20,069 bases of DNA. It comes from JANMDU01 sp031388245. Its GTDB lineage: Bacteria; Pseudomonadota; Gammaproteobacteria; Burkholderiales; Burkholderiaceae_C. Below are positions 6,705-13,479 of the stretch, piece by piece. The DNA is taken from positions 1 to 20,069 of the forward strand of contig JANNED010000018.1 in assembly GCA_031388245.1 (NCBI GenBank). The letters are read 5' to 3'. The translations under genes were made by a program, and so were the position numbers. The notes beneath the pieces were generated by a model. It was not told the origin of the DNA. It worked only from the letters and a program-made list of their open reading frames with translations, and searched no databases. Every line of letters begins with the position of its first letter. Position 1 is the first letter of the stretch.

Positions 6705-7805
6705 TCACGTTTGCTGGGTCAAAATTTTATTCAGCGCTACATTCACGTAGTAACTAGATCGCCCGACTTTCATTTTTTCAAGCAAACCGCCTTGCGCTAA
6801 GCTATCCAGATAGCGTGTTGCGGTCAGGCGAGTGACTCGCAAATCGCGCTGCACAAATTCGATTTTTGTGTAGGGGTGCATGAAGAGATTATTGATCAAG
6901 TCTTGGCTGTAGAACTTGTAGTCGGCGCGAATGCGGTGCTTGTAATCTTGGAGTGCATCGCGGATGCTGCTCACCGTTTGAATGGTTTGACGCGCGGTTT
7001 GCTCGATGGCGGTGAGCATGTACAGCACCCACTCTTGCCACAGCGTCGTGGCTTGCGCGCCTTCATGCTGCCGCACGGCTTGCAAGAGGCGGTAGTAAGT
7101 GGGCTTGGTGCGCACGATGTGGCGCGAGAGATAGAGCACCGGTGTGTCCAGCAGGCCTTTGCTCACCAAATACAAGACATTGATGATGCGCCCGGTGCGG
7201 CCATTGCCATCGTAGAAGGGATGAATACTTTCAAACTGGTGATGAATCAGCGCCATCTTGATCAACGGGTCTGCATCGAAAAGATGATCATCATTGATGA
7301 AGCGCTCCAAATCGCCCATGAGTTCGATGATGGTGCGCGGGTCTTGTGGCGGGGTATACACCACCTCGCCCGTGCTTGACTTCAATGCCGTACCGGGCAG
7401 CTTGCGAAAGCCCGCATAGTTTTGCTCCAGCTCGGCTTGAATTTGCAGAATGTGATTAACCGTGAGCAAGCCCGATTTCTGGACGATGCGCAGCCCGATG
7501 CGCAGGGCCTGCACGTAATGCTGCACCTCTTTAGCCGCCGGCGAGACCGCCCGCTGAGGCTCATGCGCACTGCGAAACAACTCATCGTGCGTGGTGATGA
7601 TGTTCTCAATTTCTGAGCTGTCTTTGGCCTCCTGCAAAGCCAAGGTATTGATCAAAATCTCTTGATTTGGAATGACAGCAACGATACCCTTCAGCTCGGC
7701 CAATTGCCGACTGGCCGCAGCAGTGGCTTTCAAAATCGCCACGGACTCAAAATCTGCGGGAGTCAAGCGATTCAGGGGTGCGAGTGTTGCTTCGATGGTG
7801 CTCAT
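6705..7805 (-). CDS. Fic-domain protein with N-terminal inhibitory motif and C-terminal winged helix
   Basis: A 366-residue protein. Fic enzymes usually transfer AMP or a related group from a nucleotide to hydroxyl side chains. The full active-site motif HPFYDGNGRTGR is at 195-206, so catalytic competence is expected. An N-terminal SSEIEN (63-68) matches the autoinhibitory [S/T]xxxE[G/N] pattern, placing the inhibitory helix in front of the Fic core (class II). The N-terminal DUF/Fic_N-like region contains QEILINTLALQEAKDSSEIENI. The last 60 or so residues (TKIEFVQRDLRVTRLTATRYLDSL and on) look like a winged helix-turn-helix. No separate antitoxin gene is adjacent, in line with the built-in inhibition. 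The promoter region to its right is AT-rich and includes an inverted repeat at 7820-7844. The target protein is unknown. Confidence 0.94.
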   Translation of the reverse strand: MSTIEATLAPLNRLTPADFESVAILKATAAASRQLAELKGIVAVIPNQEILINTLALQEAKDSSEIENIITTHDELFRSAHEPQRAVSPAAKEVQHYVQALRIGLRIVQKSGLLTVNHILQIQAELEQNYAGFRKLPGTALKSSTGEVVYTPPQDPRTIIELMGDLERFINDDHLFDADPLIKMALIHHQFESIHPFYDGNGRTGRIINVLYLVSKGLLDTPVLYLSRHIVRTKPTYYRLLQAVRQHEGAQATTLWQEWVLYMLTAIEQTARQTIQTVSSIRDALQDYKHRIRADYKFYSQDLINNLFMHPYTKIEFVQRDLRVTRLTATRYLDSLAQGGLLEKMKVGRSSYYVNVALNKILTQQT

Positions 7806-8021
7806 ACAGCTTGCTCAATGCATAGAAAATTTTGAATTCTATGCTTTTTTCTACTAAATACATATTTTTTATGATTTTTTAATCAAATAATACTGTTTAA
7901 ATACACAAATTTTTATTGATTCGCATGCTGATGTTCATTTTGAAGCGAAGTCTATATTCAATGCAATAAATATGCATGCAAATTCCATTTTTTTATACAT
8001 ATCAAGTCAATAGGAGTGCTT
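7806..8021. other. AT-rich divergent intergenic region between Fic and aldehyde dehydrogenase genes
   Basis: About 215 bases, clearly more AT-rich than the flanking genes. It must contain the promoters of both divergent genes. Apart from the Fic-side inverted repeat and the repeat at 8011-8040, I could not identify a convincing -35/-10 pair. Several -10-like TATA strings (for example 7953-7958 and 7994-7999) lack good -35 partners. No small gene is evident. Confidence 0.4.
7820..7844. promoter_or_regulatory. Inverted repeat upstream of the Fic gene
   Basis: Arms GCATAGAA (7820-7827) and TTCTATGC (7837-7844) are perfect, with a 9-nt AT-rich spacer, 15 bp upstream of the Fic start codon. On the minus strand it would sit in the 5' untranslated region or over the promoter, suggesting an operator, possibly for the protein's own winged helix. 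On the plus strand it is followed by six T residues and could also act as a terminator. The sequence does not decide between these. Confidence 0.4.
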
Positions 8022-8040
8022 TTGAAGAACGCCACTCCTA
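8011..8040 (+). promoter_or_regulatory. Perfect 8-bp inverted repeat covering the aldehyde dehydrogenase ribosome site
   Basis: TAGGAGTG (8011-8018) and CACTCCTA (8033-8040) are exact reverse complements with a 14-nt loop. The left arm contains AGGAG (8012-8016), the only good Shine-Dalgarno match for the gene, and the loop holds the TTG at 8022. Folded in mRNA, it would hide the ribosome site. It could alternatively be a DNA operator. Confidence 0.5.
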
Positions 8041-9485
8041 CAATGCTTTGCATGCAACACCACTACATCAACAACCAGCCCACGCCCGCTGCTGCTGGCC
8101 AAAGCCTGCCCATGATCGACCCCGCCACGGGCGAAGTCTTTGAGCAAATCGCGCGTGGCAATGCGCAAGATATGGATACAGCCGTGCGCGCCGCGCGAGC
8201 GTGTTACGAGAACGTGTGGCAGCACATCACGGCCGCAGAGCGCGGGCGCTTGCTGATGAAGCTTTCCATGAAGGTAGCCGAGCATGCTGATGAATTGGCC
8301 GCCATTGAGCAGCGCGATTGCGGCAAACCTCGAAGCCAAGCCAAAGCGGATGCGGCGGCGCTGGCGCGGTATTTTGAGTTTTATGCTGGCGCGGGGGGCA
8401 ACCTGCATGGCGAGACGATTCCGTATCAAAACGGTTTTGCGGTGTTCACCTGGCGCGAAGCATTTGGCGTGGTGGGCAATATCATTCCGTGGAATTACCC
8501 GATGCAGATTTTTGGCCGCAGCGTGGGCGGTGCGCTGGCGGCGGGCAATGTGTGTGTGGTCAAGCCTTCTGAAGATGCGTGTCTTTCGCTTTTAAGAGTT
8601 GCTCAGCTAGCCGCTGAAGTGGGCTTTCCAGCGGGCGCGATCAACATCGTCACGGGCCTAGGTCACGAAGTGGGCGATGCGATGGCGCGGCACGCAGGCA
8701 TTGACCACATCAGCTTCACCGGCAGCCCGCGCGTGGGCACTTTAATCAGCCAAGTGGCTGCCGAGCGGCATTGCCCTGTGACCTTGGAGCTCGGTGGCAA
8801 AAGCCCGCAGATCGTGTTTGCCGATGCAGATGTAGATGCTGCGATCCCCGTGATCATCAACGCCATCGTGCAAAACGCCGGGCAAACCTGCTCGGCTGGC
8901 TCGCGTCTTTTGATCGATGAATTGATCTACGACAAACTGCTCGACCGCTTAGGCACAGCATTCGAGAGCCTACGCGCCGGCCCACCCGCGATGGATTTGG
9001 ATTTAGGCCCACTGATTCGCCAAAGCCAGCAGCAACGGGTTTGGGATTTTTTATCGGATGCGCAAGTGGCTGGTATTCCCATGGTGGCGCAAGGCAAGGT
9101 CGTCGATGAAGCGCCAGAGAGCGGCTACTACCAAGCCCCCACGCTCTTGCGCGATGTGCCTGTGAATCACCGCCTCGCGCAAGAAGAAATCTTCGGCCCC
9201 GTGCTCTGCGCGATGCGATTCAAAGACGAAGACGACGCCATCCGTATCGCCAATTCAACCAAGTTCGGCTTGGTCGCCGGCCTGTGGACGCGCGACGGCT
9301 CGCGCCAACTTCGCCTAGCCAAACGCATCAAAGCGGGCCAAGTCTTCATCAACAACTACGGCGCAGGCGGCGGCGTGGAGTTGCCCTTCGGCGGTATGAA
9401 ATCCTCAGGCTACGGGCGCGAGAAGGGTTTTGAGGCGCTATATGGGTTTACGCAGGTCAAAACGGTGGCGATTAAACACGGTTGA
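8022..9485 (+). CDS. NAD(P)-dependent aldehyde dehydrogenase, betaine-aldehyde-dehydrogenase-like
   Basis: About 487 residues, standard for the ALDH superfamily, which oxidises aldehydes to carboxylates. Counted from the TTG at 8022, the cofactor site includes IIPWNYPMQ with Asn158 and VVKPSE with Lys181. FTGSPRVG is the Rossmann turn, LELGGKSP carries the general base Glu256, and NAGQTCSAG the nucleophile Cys290. EEIFGPVL and FGGMKSSGYGREKG follow near the C-terminus. Overall the protein resembles betaine or gamma-aminobutyraldehyde dehydrogenases, but the substrate is not proven. Start choice: the TTG at 8022 is 5 nt after AGGAG. ATGs at 8043 and 8052 lack ribosome sites, though homologues often begin near HHYINNQ, so 8043 or 8052 remain possible. 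No companion choline or polyamine gene is adjacent. Confidence 0.93.
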   Translation: MKNATPTMLCMQHHYINNQPTPAAAGQSLPMIDPATGEVFEQIARGNAQDMDTAVRAARACYENVWQHITAAERGRLLMKLSMKVAEHADELAAIEQRDCGKPRSQAKADAAALARYFEFYAGAGGNLHGETIPYQNGFAVFTWREAFGVVGNIIPWNYPMQIFGRSVGGALAAGNVCVVKPSEDACLSLLRVAQLAAEVGFPAGAINIVTGLGHEVGDAMARHAGIDHISFTGSPRVGTLISQVAAERHCPVTLELGGKSPQIVFADADVDAAIPVIINAIVQNAGQTCSAGSRLLIDELIYDKLLDRLGTAFESLRAGPPAMDLDLGPLIRQSQQQRVWDFLSDAQVAGIPMVAQGKVVDEAPESGYYQAPTLLRDVPVNHRLAQEEIFGPVLCAMRFKDEDDAIRIANSTKFGLVAGLWTRDGSRQLRLAKRIKAGQVFINNYGAGGGVELPFGGMKSSGYGREKGFEALYGFTQVKTVAIKHG

Positions 9486-9509
9486 CGCATCGTTTAGATT
9501 CTGTACAAT
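9482..9509 (+). promoter_or_regulatory. Predicted sigma-70 promoter of the DUF4143 ATPase gene
   Basis: TTGACG (9482-9487, overlapping the aldehyde dehydrogenase stop) and TACAAT (9504-9509) are 16 bp apart. The predicted transcription start is near 9516, leaving a leader of about 20 nt with no Shine-Dalgarno match. The -10 lies in the left arm of the inverted repeat at 9502-9536. Confidence 0.6.
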
Positions 9510-9536
9510 TTGAACTTTAAATATTCAAATTGTACA
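9502..9536. promoter_or_regulatory. Perfect 13-bp inverted repeat over the DUF4143 gene promoter, probable operator
   Basis: TGTACAATTTGAA (9502-9514) and TTCAAATTGTACA (9524-9536) are exact reverse complements with a 9-nt AT-rich spacer. The repeat ends one base before the ATG at 9538 and covers the -10 and the likely transcription start. This is the classic position for a repressor site. No regulator gene is adjacent. Confidence 0.7.
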
Positions 9537-9537
9537 A

Positions 9538-10704
9538 ATGATCCCTCGCCAAGCCATCTACGCTGCGCAGCGTTACGCGGCTATTTTTCGCGTGGTGGTC
9601 ATCACTGGGCCGCGGCAATCGGGTAAAAGTACGCTCACGCACTTGGCGTTCCCAAACAAGCCCTATTTCAATCTAGAAGACAGCGCCACGCGCGCTCGCG
9701 TTGTTGCCGATCCACGCGCTTTCCTGCGCAATCTTCCCGCTGGCGCTGTGATTGACGAAGTGCAGCGCCTGCCCGAATTACTCTCCGACATTCAAGCTAT
9801 TGTGGATGAGCGCCAAATCAAAGGTGATTTCATCCTCACTGGTTCTCAGCAGTTTGGCTTGATCGATTCGGTCAGCCAAAGCTTGGCTGGCCGCGCTGGC
9901 ATGCTGAGTTTGTTGCCCCTGTCAGCCGCCGAGCTGGCTGCTGCAAATAAATTACCCGCAAGTTGGCATAGCGCTGCATGGCGCGGTGGCTATCCAGAGC
10001 CTGTGCTGCAAAGCGGCGATACAGCATCGCAGCAAGCTTGGTTTGCCAGCTACATGGCCACCTATGTGGAGCGCGATGTGCGGCAAGTGGTCAACGTGGG
10101 TGATTTAGCCAGCTTTCGCCGCTTTGTGCTCATGTGCGCAGCGCGTGCAGGGCAGTTGCTCAATTTGCATGCGCTGGCCGCCGATTGCGGCATCGCCCAC
10201 ACCACGGCCAAGCGCTGGCTCACGGTGCTGGAGGCCAGCTATATCGTGATGCTTTTGCAGCCTCATCATCGCAATTTCAACAAACGCTTGGTGCGCACAC
10301 CCAAGCTGTATTTTTTAGACACGGGCTTGCTCTGCCATTTGCTGCAAATCGACACCGCCAAAACGCTGGAGCTGCACGCCATGCGCGGCGCAGTGTTTGA
10401 AAACTGGGTGATCACTGAGACGCTCAAGCACCGCTACAACCAAGGCTTATCAGCTCAGCTGTATTTTTGGCGGGATAACCACGGCACGGAGATTGACCTG
10501 CTCTTTGAACACCACGGCCTACTTCACGCCGTAGAAATGAAATCCGGCAGCAGCTTCGCCAGCGACTGGCCAGCAGCCACGAAAAAATGGCAAAGCTATG
10601 CAGGCGCAGAAGCCGCTAAGCCGACCATCATTTATGGCGGCAAAGACAGCTTTGAGATGGAGGCTTGCCATGTGATGGGGTGGCGGAATTTGTCTGCATC
10701 GTAG
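9538..10704 (+). CDS. ATP-binding protein, AAA_14 plus DUF4143 architecture
   Basis: A 388-residue protein of a widespread, poorly characterised ATPase family. Walker A GPRQSGKS is at 24-31, the Walker B region AVIDEVQRLPE at 70-80 and a sensor-like ILTGSQQF at 99-106. A DUF4143-type region follows, containing YMATYVERDVRQVVNVGDLASFRRFVLMCAARAGQLLN and a helix-turn-helix-like segment near AADCGIAHTTAKRWLTVLE. The C-terminus has GAVFENWVITETLKH, then Glu318, Asp320 and the pair Glu333-x-Lys335 (EMK), a pattern reminiscent of PD-(D/E)xK nuclease folds. The start ATG has no Shine-Dalgarno and sits right behind a perfect inverted repeat. The gene lies 52 bp after the aldehyde dehydrogenase but has its own promoter, so it need not share its function. 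Role unknown; genes of this type are often accessory. Confidence 0.9.
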   Translation: MIPRQAIYAAQRYAAIFRVVVITGPRQSGKSTLTHLAFPNKPYFNLEDSATRARVVADPRAFLRNLPAGAVIDEVQRLPELLSDIQAIVDERQIKGDFILTGSQQFGLIDSVSQSLAGRAGMLSLLPLSAAELAAANKLPASWHSAAWRGGYPEPVLQSGDTASQQAWFASYMATYVERDVRQVVNVGDLASFRRFVLMCAARAGQLLNLHALAADCGIAHTTAKRWLTVLEASYIVMLLQPHHRNFNKRLVRTPKLYFLDTGLLCHLLQIDTAKTLELHAMRGAVFENWVITETLKHRYNQGLSAQLYFWRDNHGTEIDLLFEHHGLLHAVEMKSGSSFASDWPAATKKWQSYAGAEAAKPTIIYGGKDSFEMEACHVMGWRNLSAS

Positions 10705-10745
10705 GCTCGATCTAAGCCTTGCTAGTGTGTATTTCAAAACGCTAC

Positions 10746-11360
10746 TCACTCACCGCTCGGTAATTTCTTCATGCAAGCCTCAAACAGCTCAGATTGCAAC
10801 CAGCTCAGTAGCCACTGCTGAGTCGCAGGAAATGCCTGCGCGTCAAACCAATCGGCATCCACCGCACGAAACTGGCGCATGAAGGGGAAGATGGCGAGAT
10901 CAATGGCACAGGCATTGCTGCCGCCTAAATACGTCTCTTGGCTCAGGCGCTGCTCTAGTTGATGGAGCAAGCCGTTTGCCGCTTGATCGCGCTGGATGTC
11001 TCGCTCGCTCGGCTTGAATCGCTCAGGGTATTTGTAGCGGTCGAGTTGTTGTTTGAAAGGGCCATCGTTCAAGGCAACAAGCGCTTGGTTTTCAGGCGTT
11101 TGCGCTCTGCTCCACATTGCTTGCGGATCATGCTGCTCAAAGGCCCAGCGCATGATGTGCAGGCTTTCTTCTAGCACTTGGCCGCCGGGCAAGATCAAGA
11201 CGGGCACGGTGCCTTTGGGCGAGGCGGTGAGCATCTCAGCCGGTTTATCACGCAACGATATTTCATAAGCATCGAATGCCACGCCAGCCACAATCAGTGC
11301 CATGCGCGCACGCATGGCATACGGGCAGCGGCGGTAGGTGTAGAGCAAGGGGCGGGGCAT
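10746..11360 (-). CDS. Glutathione S-transferase family protein
   Basis: About 204 residues from the ATG at 11360 (MPRPLLYTYRRCPYAMRARMAL), the usual opening for this family. An ATG 15 bp further upstream is in frame but abuts the sodB terminator. The thioredoxin-like N-terminal domain shows the CPYA motif (Cys12), followed by GTVPVLILPGGQVLEESLHIMRWAFE, where cis-Pro and the Glu-Ser glutathione contacts are expected. A helical C-terminal domain follows. The CPYA motif is glutaredoxin 2-like or omega-like, hinting at thiol-disulphide or reductive chemistry rather than simple conjugation. The gene follows sodB on the same strand after a strong terminator, so expression may depend on read-through or an unrecognised promoter. 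It converges with the DUF4143 gene. Confidence 0.88.
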   Translation of the reverse strand: MPRPLLYTYRRCPYAMRARMALIVAGVAFDAYEISLRDKPAEMLTASPKGTVPVLILPGGQVLEESLHIMRWAFEQHDPQAMWSRAQTPENQALVALNDGPFKQQLDRYKYPERFKPSERDIQRDQAANGLLHQLEQRLSQETYLGGSNACAIDLAIFPFMRQFRAVDADWFDAQAFPATQQWLLSWLQSELFEACMKKLPSGE

Positions 11361-11375
11361 GCGTGCAGTATGCAT

Positions 11376-11404
11376 AAAAAAACCAGCCGCTTGGCTGGTT
11401 TTTC
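11376..11404 (-). terminator. Rho-independent terminator after sodB
   Basis: Stem AACCAGCC (11381-11388) and GGCTGGTT (11393-11400) with loop GCTT. On the minus strand it is followed by an uninterrupted T run (A run at 11376-11382 on the plus strand). A shorter T run on the plus side could make it bidirectional. It lies 19 bp past the sodB stop and directly ahead of the glutathione S-transferase gene. Confidence 0.85.
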
Positions 11405-11422
11405 TAAGAGCGCCATCGCAGT

Positions 11423-12004
11423 TTAAGCAAAGTTCTTCTCAGCAAACTCCCAGTTCACCAAGTTGTTGAGGAAAGTCTCAACGAATTTAGGGCGCATGTT
11501 GCGGTAGTCGATGTAGTAGGCGTGTTCCCACACGTCGACCGTGAGCAGGGCTTTGTCGGCGGTGGTGAGCGGTGTGCCGGCTGCGCCGGTGTTGACGATA
11601 TCGACTGAGCCATCTGGCTTTTTGACGAGCCATGTCCAGCCGGAGCCGAAGTTGCCGACGGCGCTTTTCACGAAGGCTTCTTTGAAAGCGGCATACGTGC
11701 CGAATTTGGCGTTGATGGCTGCAGCCAATGCGCCGGATGGCTCGCCGCCACCTTGGGGCTTCATGCAGCTCCAAAAGAAGGTGTGGTTCCAGATCTGGGC
11801 GCTGTTGTTGTAGATGCCGCCGGAGCTGCTTTTGATGATGTCTTCCAGGCTTTTGTTCTCGAATTCCGTGCCTTTTTGCAGGTTGTTGAGGTTCACAACG
11901 TAAGCGTTGTGGTGCTTGCCGTGGTGGTATTCAAAAGCTTCTTGACTGTAATGCGGGGCCAGTGCGTCAATCGCGTAAGGCAGCGTGGGCAGGGTGTGTT
12001 CCAT
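11423..12004 (-). CDS. sodB: Superoxide dismutase, iron type
   Basis: A 193-residue enzyme that converts superoxide to O2 and H2O2 in the cytoplasm; the length matches E. coli SodB. All four metal ligands are present: His27 (EYHHGKHHNAYV), His74 (AQIWNHTFFW), Asp157 and His161 (VDVWEHAYYIDYRN). Gln70 in SAQIWNHTF, contributed by the N-terminal domain, is the Fe-SOD signature; Mn enzymes normally carry it elsewhere. No signal peptide is visible. The ATG has a clear GAGGAAA ribosome site. The gene lies 102 bp downstream of xseA on the same strand with possible promoter elements in between, and ends before a strong terminator. Confidence 0.97.
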   Translation of the reverse strand: MEHTLPTLPYAIDALAPHYSQEAFEYHHGKHHNAYVVNLNNLQKGTEFENKSLEDIIKSSSGGIYNNSAQIWNHTFFWSCMKPQGGGEPSGALAAAINAKFGTYAAFKEAFVKSAVGNFGSGWTWLVKKPDGSVDIVNTGAAGTPLTTADKALLTVDVWEHAYYIDYRNMRPKFVETFLNNLVNWEFAEKNFA

Positions 12005-12042
12005 GGTGGTTTCCTCGTGATGGGTAAATGATCGGATGTTTG

Positions 12043-12074
12043 ATTGTAGATAGCTTGGAAAAACAGATGTTCAA
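12043..12074 (-). promoter_or_regulatory. Possible sodB promoter
   Basis: On the minus strand TTGAAC (12069-12074) is followed either by TATCTA (12047-12052) after 16 bp or by TACAAT (12043-12048) after 20 bp. Only the first has standard spacing. The position, 40-70 bp upstream of the sodB ATG, is sensible, but the match is moderate. Confidence 0.35.
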
Positions 12075-12106
12075 ACGCGCAAATGCCCTTGATGGCCTCT
12101 GCAAAG

Positions 12107-13441
12107 CTAACGCACAGACAGCGCAATATCGCCATCAGCCAACCGGGCTGTGAGCGCCAAGCCAGGCGTGGCTTGCGTGGTGCTTGTGATCAATTCGCCT
12201 TCGCTGCTTTGCAACACGGCATAGCCGCGCTCCAAGACGCGCTGCGGATTGAGATGCTCCAGAGCCTGCGCGGCGCGCTGCTGGCGCTGCGCAAGATGTT
12301 GCAGACAAGCGGCTATTTTTTGAGCCAAATCAGCCTCTTGCCGGCCTATTCCCTGCATTGCTTGCTCTTGAAATGATAGCAATCTTTGTTTTAAAGTGAA
12401 GGCCAGATGCTGCAAGCCGAGCCGCTGCTCAGCGAGCACATCGCTCGGGCGCGAGAGGCGGCGAGCCGTGATGTCTAGCCGCTGAGCCTGCGCATTGAGT
12501 GCATCTTGCAAGGCATCTTCCAAACGCTCTTGCATGAGGCTTGCTGCGCCCAGCCAAGTGGCTCGCTCGGTGGCGCAAAGCTCGGCAGCGGCAGTGGGCG
12601 TGGGGGCGCGCAGATCGGCCACGAAATCGGCAATGGTGAAATCTGTCTCGTGCCCCACGCCGCTGATGATGGGCACGGGGCTTTGCGCGATGGTGCGGGC
12701 CAAGGCTTCGTTGTTGAATGCAGACAAGTCTTCCATCGAACCACCGCCGCGCACGAGCAAGATCACGTCAACTTGTGGCGGCTCTGAAGTTGATTTTTGA
12801 GCTGAATCGCTGGAAGACCATCGTGGAATATGCATAGTTTGATATAGTTTTGATAGCGCCTCGATCAGCTCAGCAGGTGCTGCTGCCCCTTGCACAGACG
12901 CTGGCGCAAGCCACACCGGGATATGCGGCACGCGCCGCGCGAGCGCCGCAGCCACATCTTGCAAAGCCGCTGCCCCGCTGGATGTGACCACACCGATGCC
13001 GCGTGGCGCTGTTCCGATGGCTCGTTTGCGGGCCGCATCAAACAAGCCATCGGCCTCCAGCTTGGCCTTCAATTTTAAAAACTGCTCAAACCAAGCACCC
13101 TGCCCTGCCCGCTGCAAGCTCTCGACGATCAGTTGCAAATCCCCGCGCGGCTCATAAATGCTGATGCGCCCGCGCAGCTCAACCAAATCGCCCTCTTTCG
13201 GCTGGAAATCCATCAAAGTCGCCGCGCGGCGAAACATCGCACAGCGGATTTGCCCGGCTTCATCTTTCAAAGAAAAATAGCAATGCCCGCTGGCCGCACG
13301 GGAAAAGCCCGTGATCTCGCCTTTCACACTCACTGGGTTAAACCGTGCCTCCAGCGCATCTGCCACGGCCCGCACGAGCGCACCCACGGCCCACATCTTG
13401 GTGGAACTCGCAGCTTCAAAAACCATAGCATCATCGCGCAT
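12107..13441 (-). CDS. xseA: Exodeoxyribonuclease VII large subunit
   Basis: A 444-residue subunit (E. coli about 456) of the single-strand-specific exonuclease VII, which acts with XseB in repair and recombination in the cytoplasm. The N-terminal OB-fold is visible as VKGEITGFSRAASGHCYFSLKDEAGQIRCAMFRR (about 38-71). The catalytic core has IGVVTSSGAAALQD, ILLVRGGGSMEDLSAFN, PIISGVGHETDFTIADFVADLRAPTPTAAAE and a long coiled-coil-like helical part. The C-terminal RGYAVLQS motif follows. A short Ser-rich insert lies just before the DVILLVRGGG strand. The start at 13441 or at the internal ATG at 13426 cannot be decided, since neither has a ribosome site. The gene is divergent from exbB across 38 bp. 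xseB is not in the window. Confidence 0.96.
   Translation of the reverse strand: MRDDAMVFEAASSTKMWAVGALVRAVADALEARFNPVSVKGEITGFSRAASGHCYFSLKDEAGQIRCAMFRRAATLMDFQPKEGDLVELRGRISIYEPRGDLQLIVESLQRAGQGAWFEQFLKLKAKLEADGLFDAARKRAIGTAPRGIGVVTSSGAAALQDVAAALARRVPHIPVWLAPASVQGAAAPAELIEALSKLYQTMHIPRWSSSDSAQKSTSEPPQVDVILLVRGGGSMEDLSAFNNEALARTIAQSPVPIISGVGHETDFTIADFVADLRAPTPTAAAELCATERATWLGAASLMQERLEDALQDALNAQAQRLDITARRLSRPSDVLAEQRLGLQHLAFTLKQRLLSFQEQAMQGIGRQEADLAQKIAACLQHLAQRQQRAAQALEHLNPQRVLERGYAVLQSSEGELITSTTQATPGLALTARLADGDIALSVR
12362..12382. repeat. 21-nt imperfect palindrome, dispersed family copy 4
   Basis: Arms TTGCTCT and ATAGCAA flank a 7-nt centre. It lies within xseA, in the helical C-terminal coding part. 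Confidence 0.55.
12839..12859. repeat. 21-nt imperfect palindrome, dispersed family copy 5
   Basis: Arms TTGATAT and ATAGCGC flank a 7-nt centre. It is a weaker match on the left arm and lies within xseA, next to the AT-rich patch encoding the Ser-rich insert. Confidence 0.45.
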
Positions 13442-13479
13442 AATGTGGACACACTACAAATCACAGTAGGAGAATTGTC

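Noticed and set aside
6787..6817. GCTAT-CCAG-ATAGC as a ninth member of the palindrome family
   Set aside because: The centre is 4 nt, not 7, so it does not share the family geometry.
6705..7805. Fic protein as half of a two-gene toxin-antitoxin system
   Set aside because: No small antitoxin gene is adjacent, and the inhibitory motif is inside the same protein.
9538..10704. DUF4143 ATPase as part of a phage-defence cluster
   Set aside because: No other defence gene, integrase or methylase is nearby; the ATPase alone does not support the claim.
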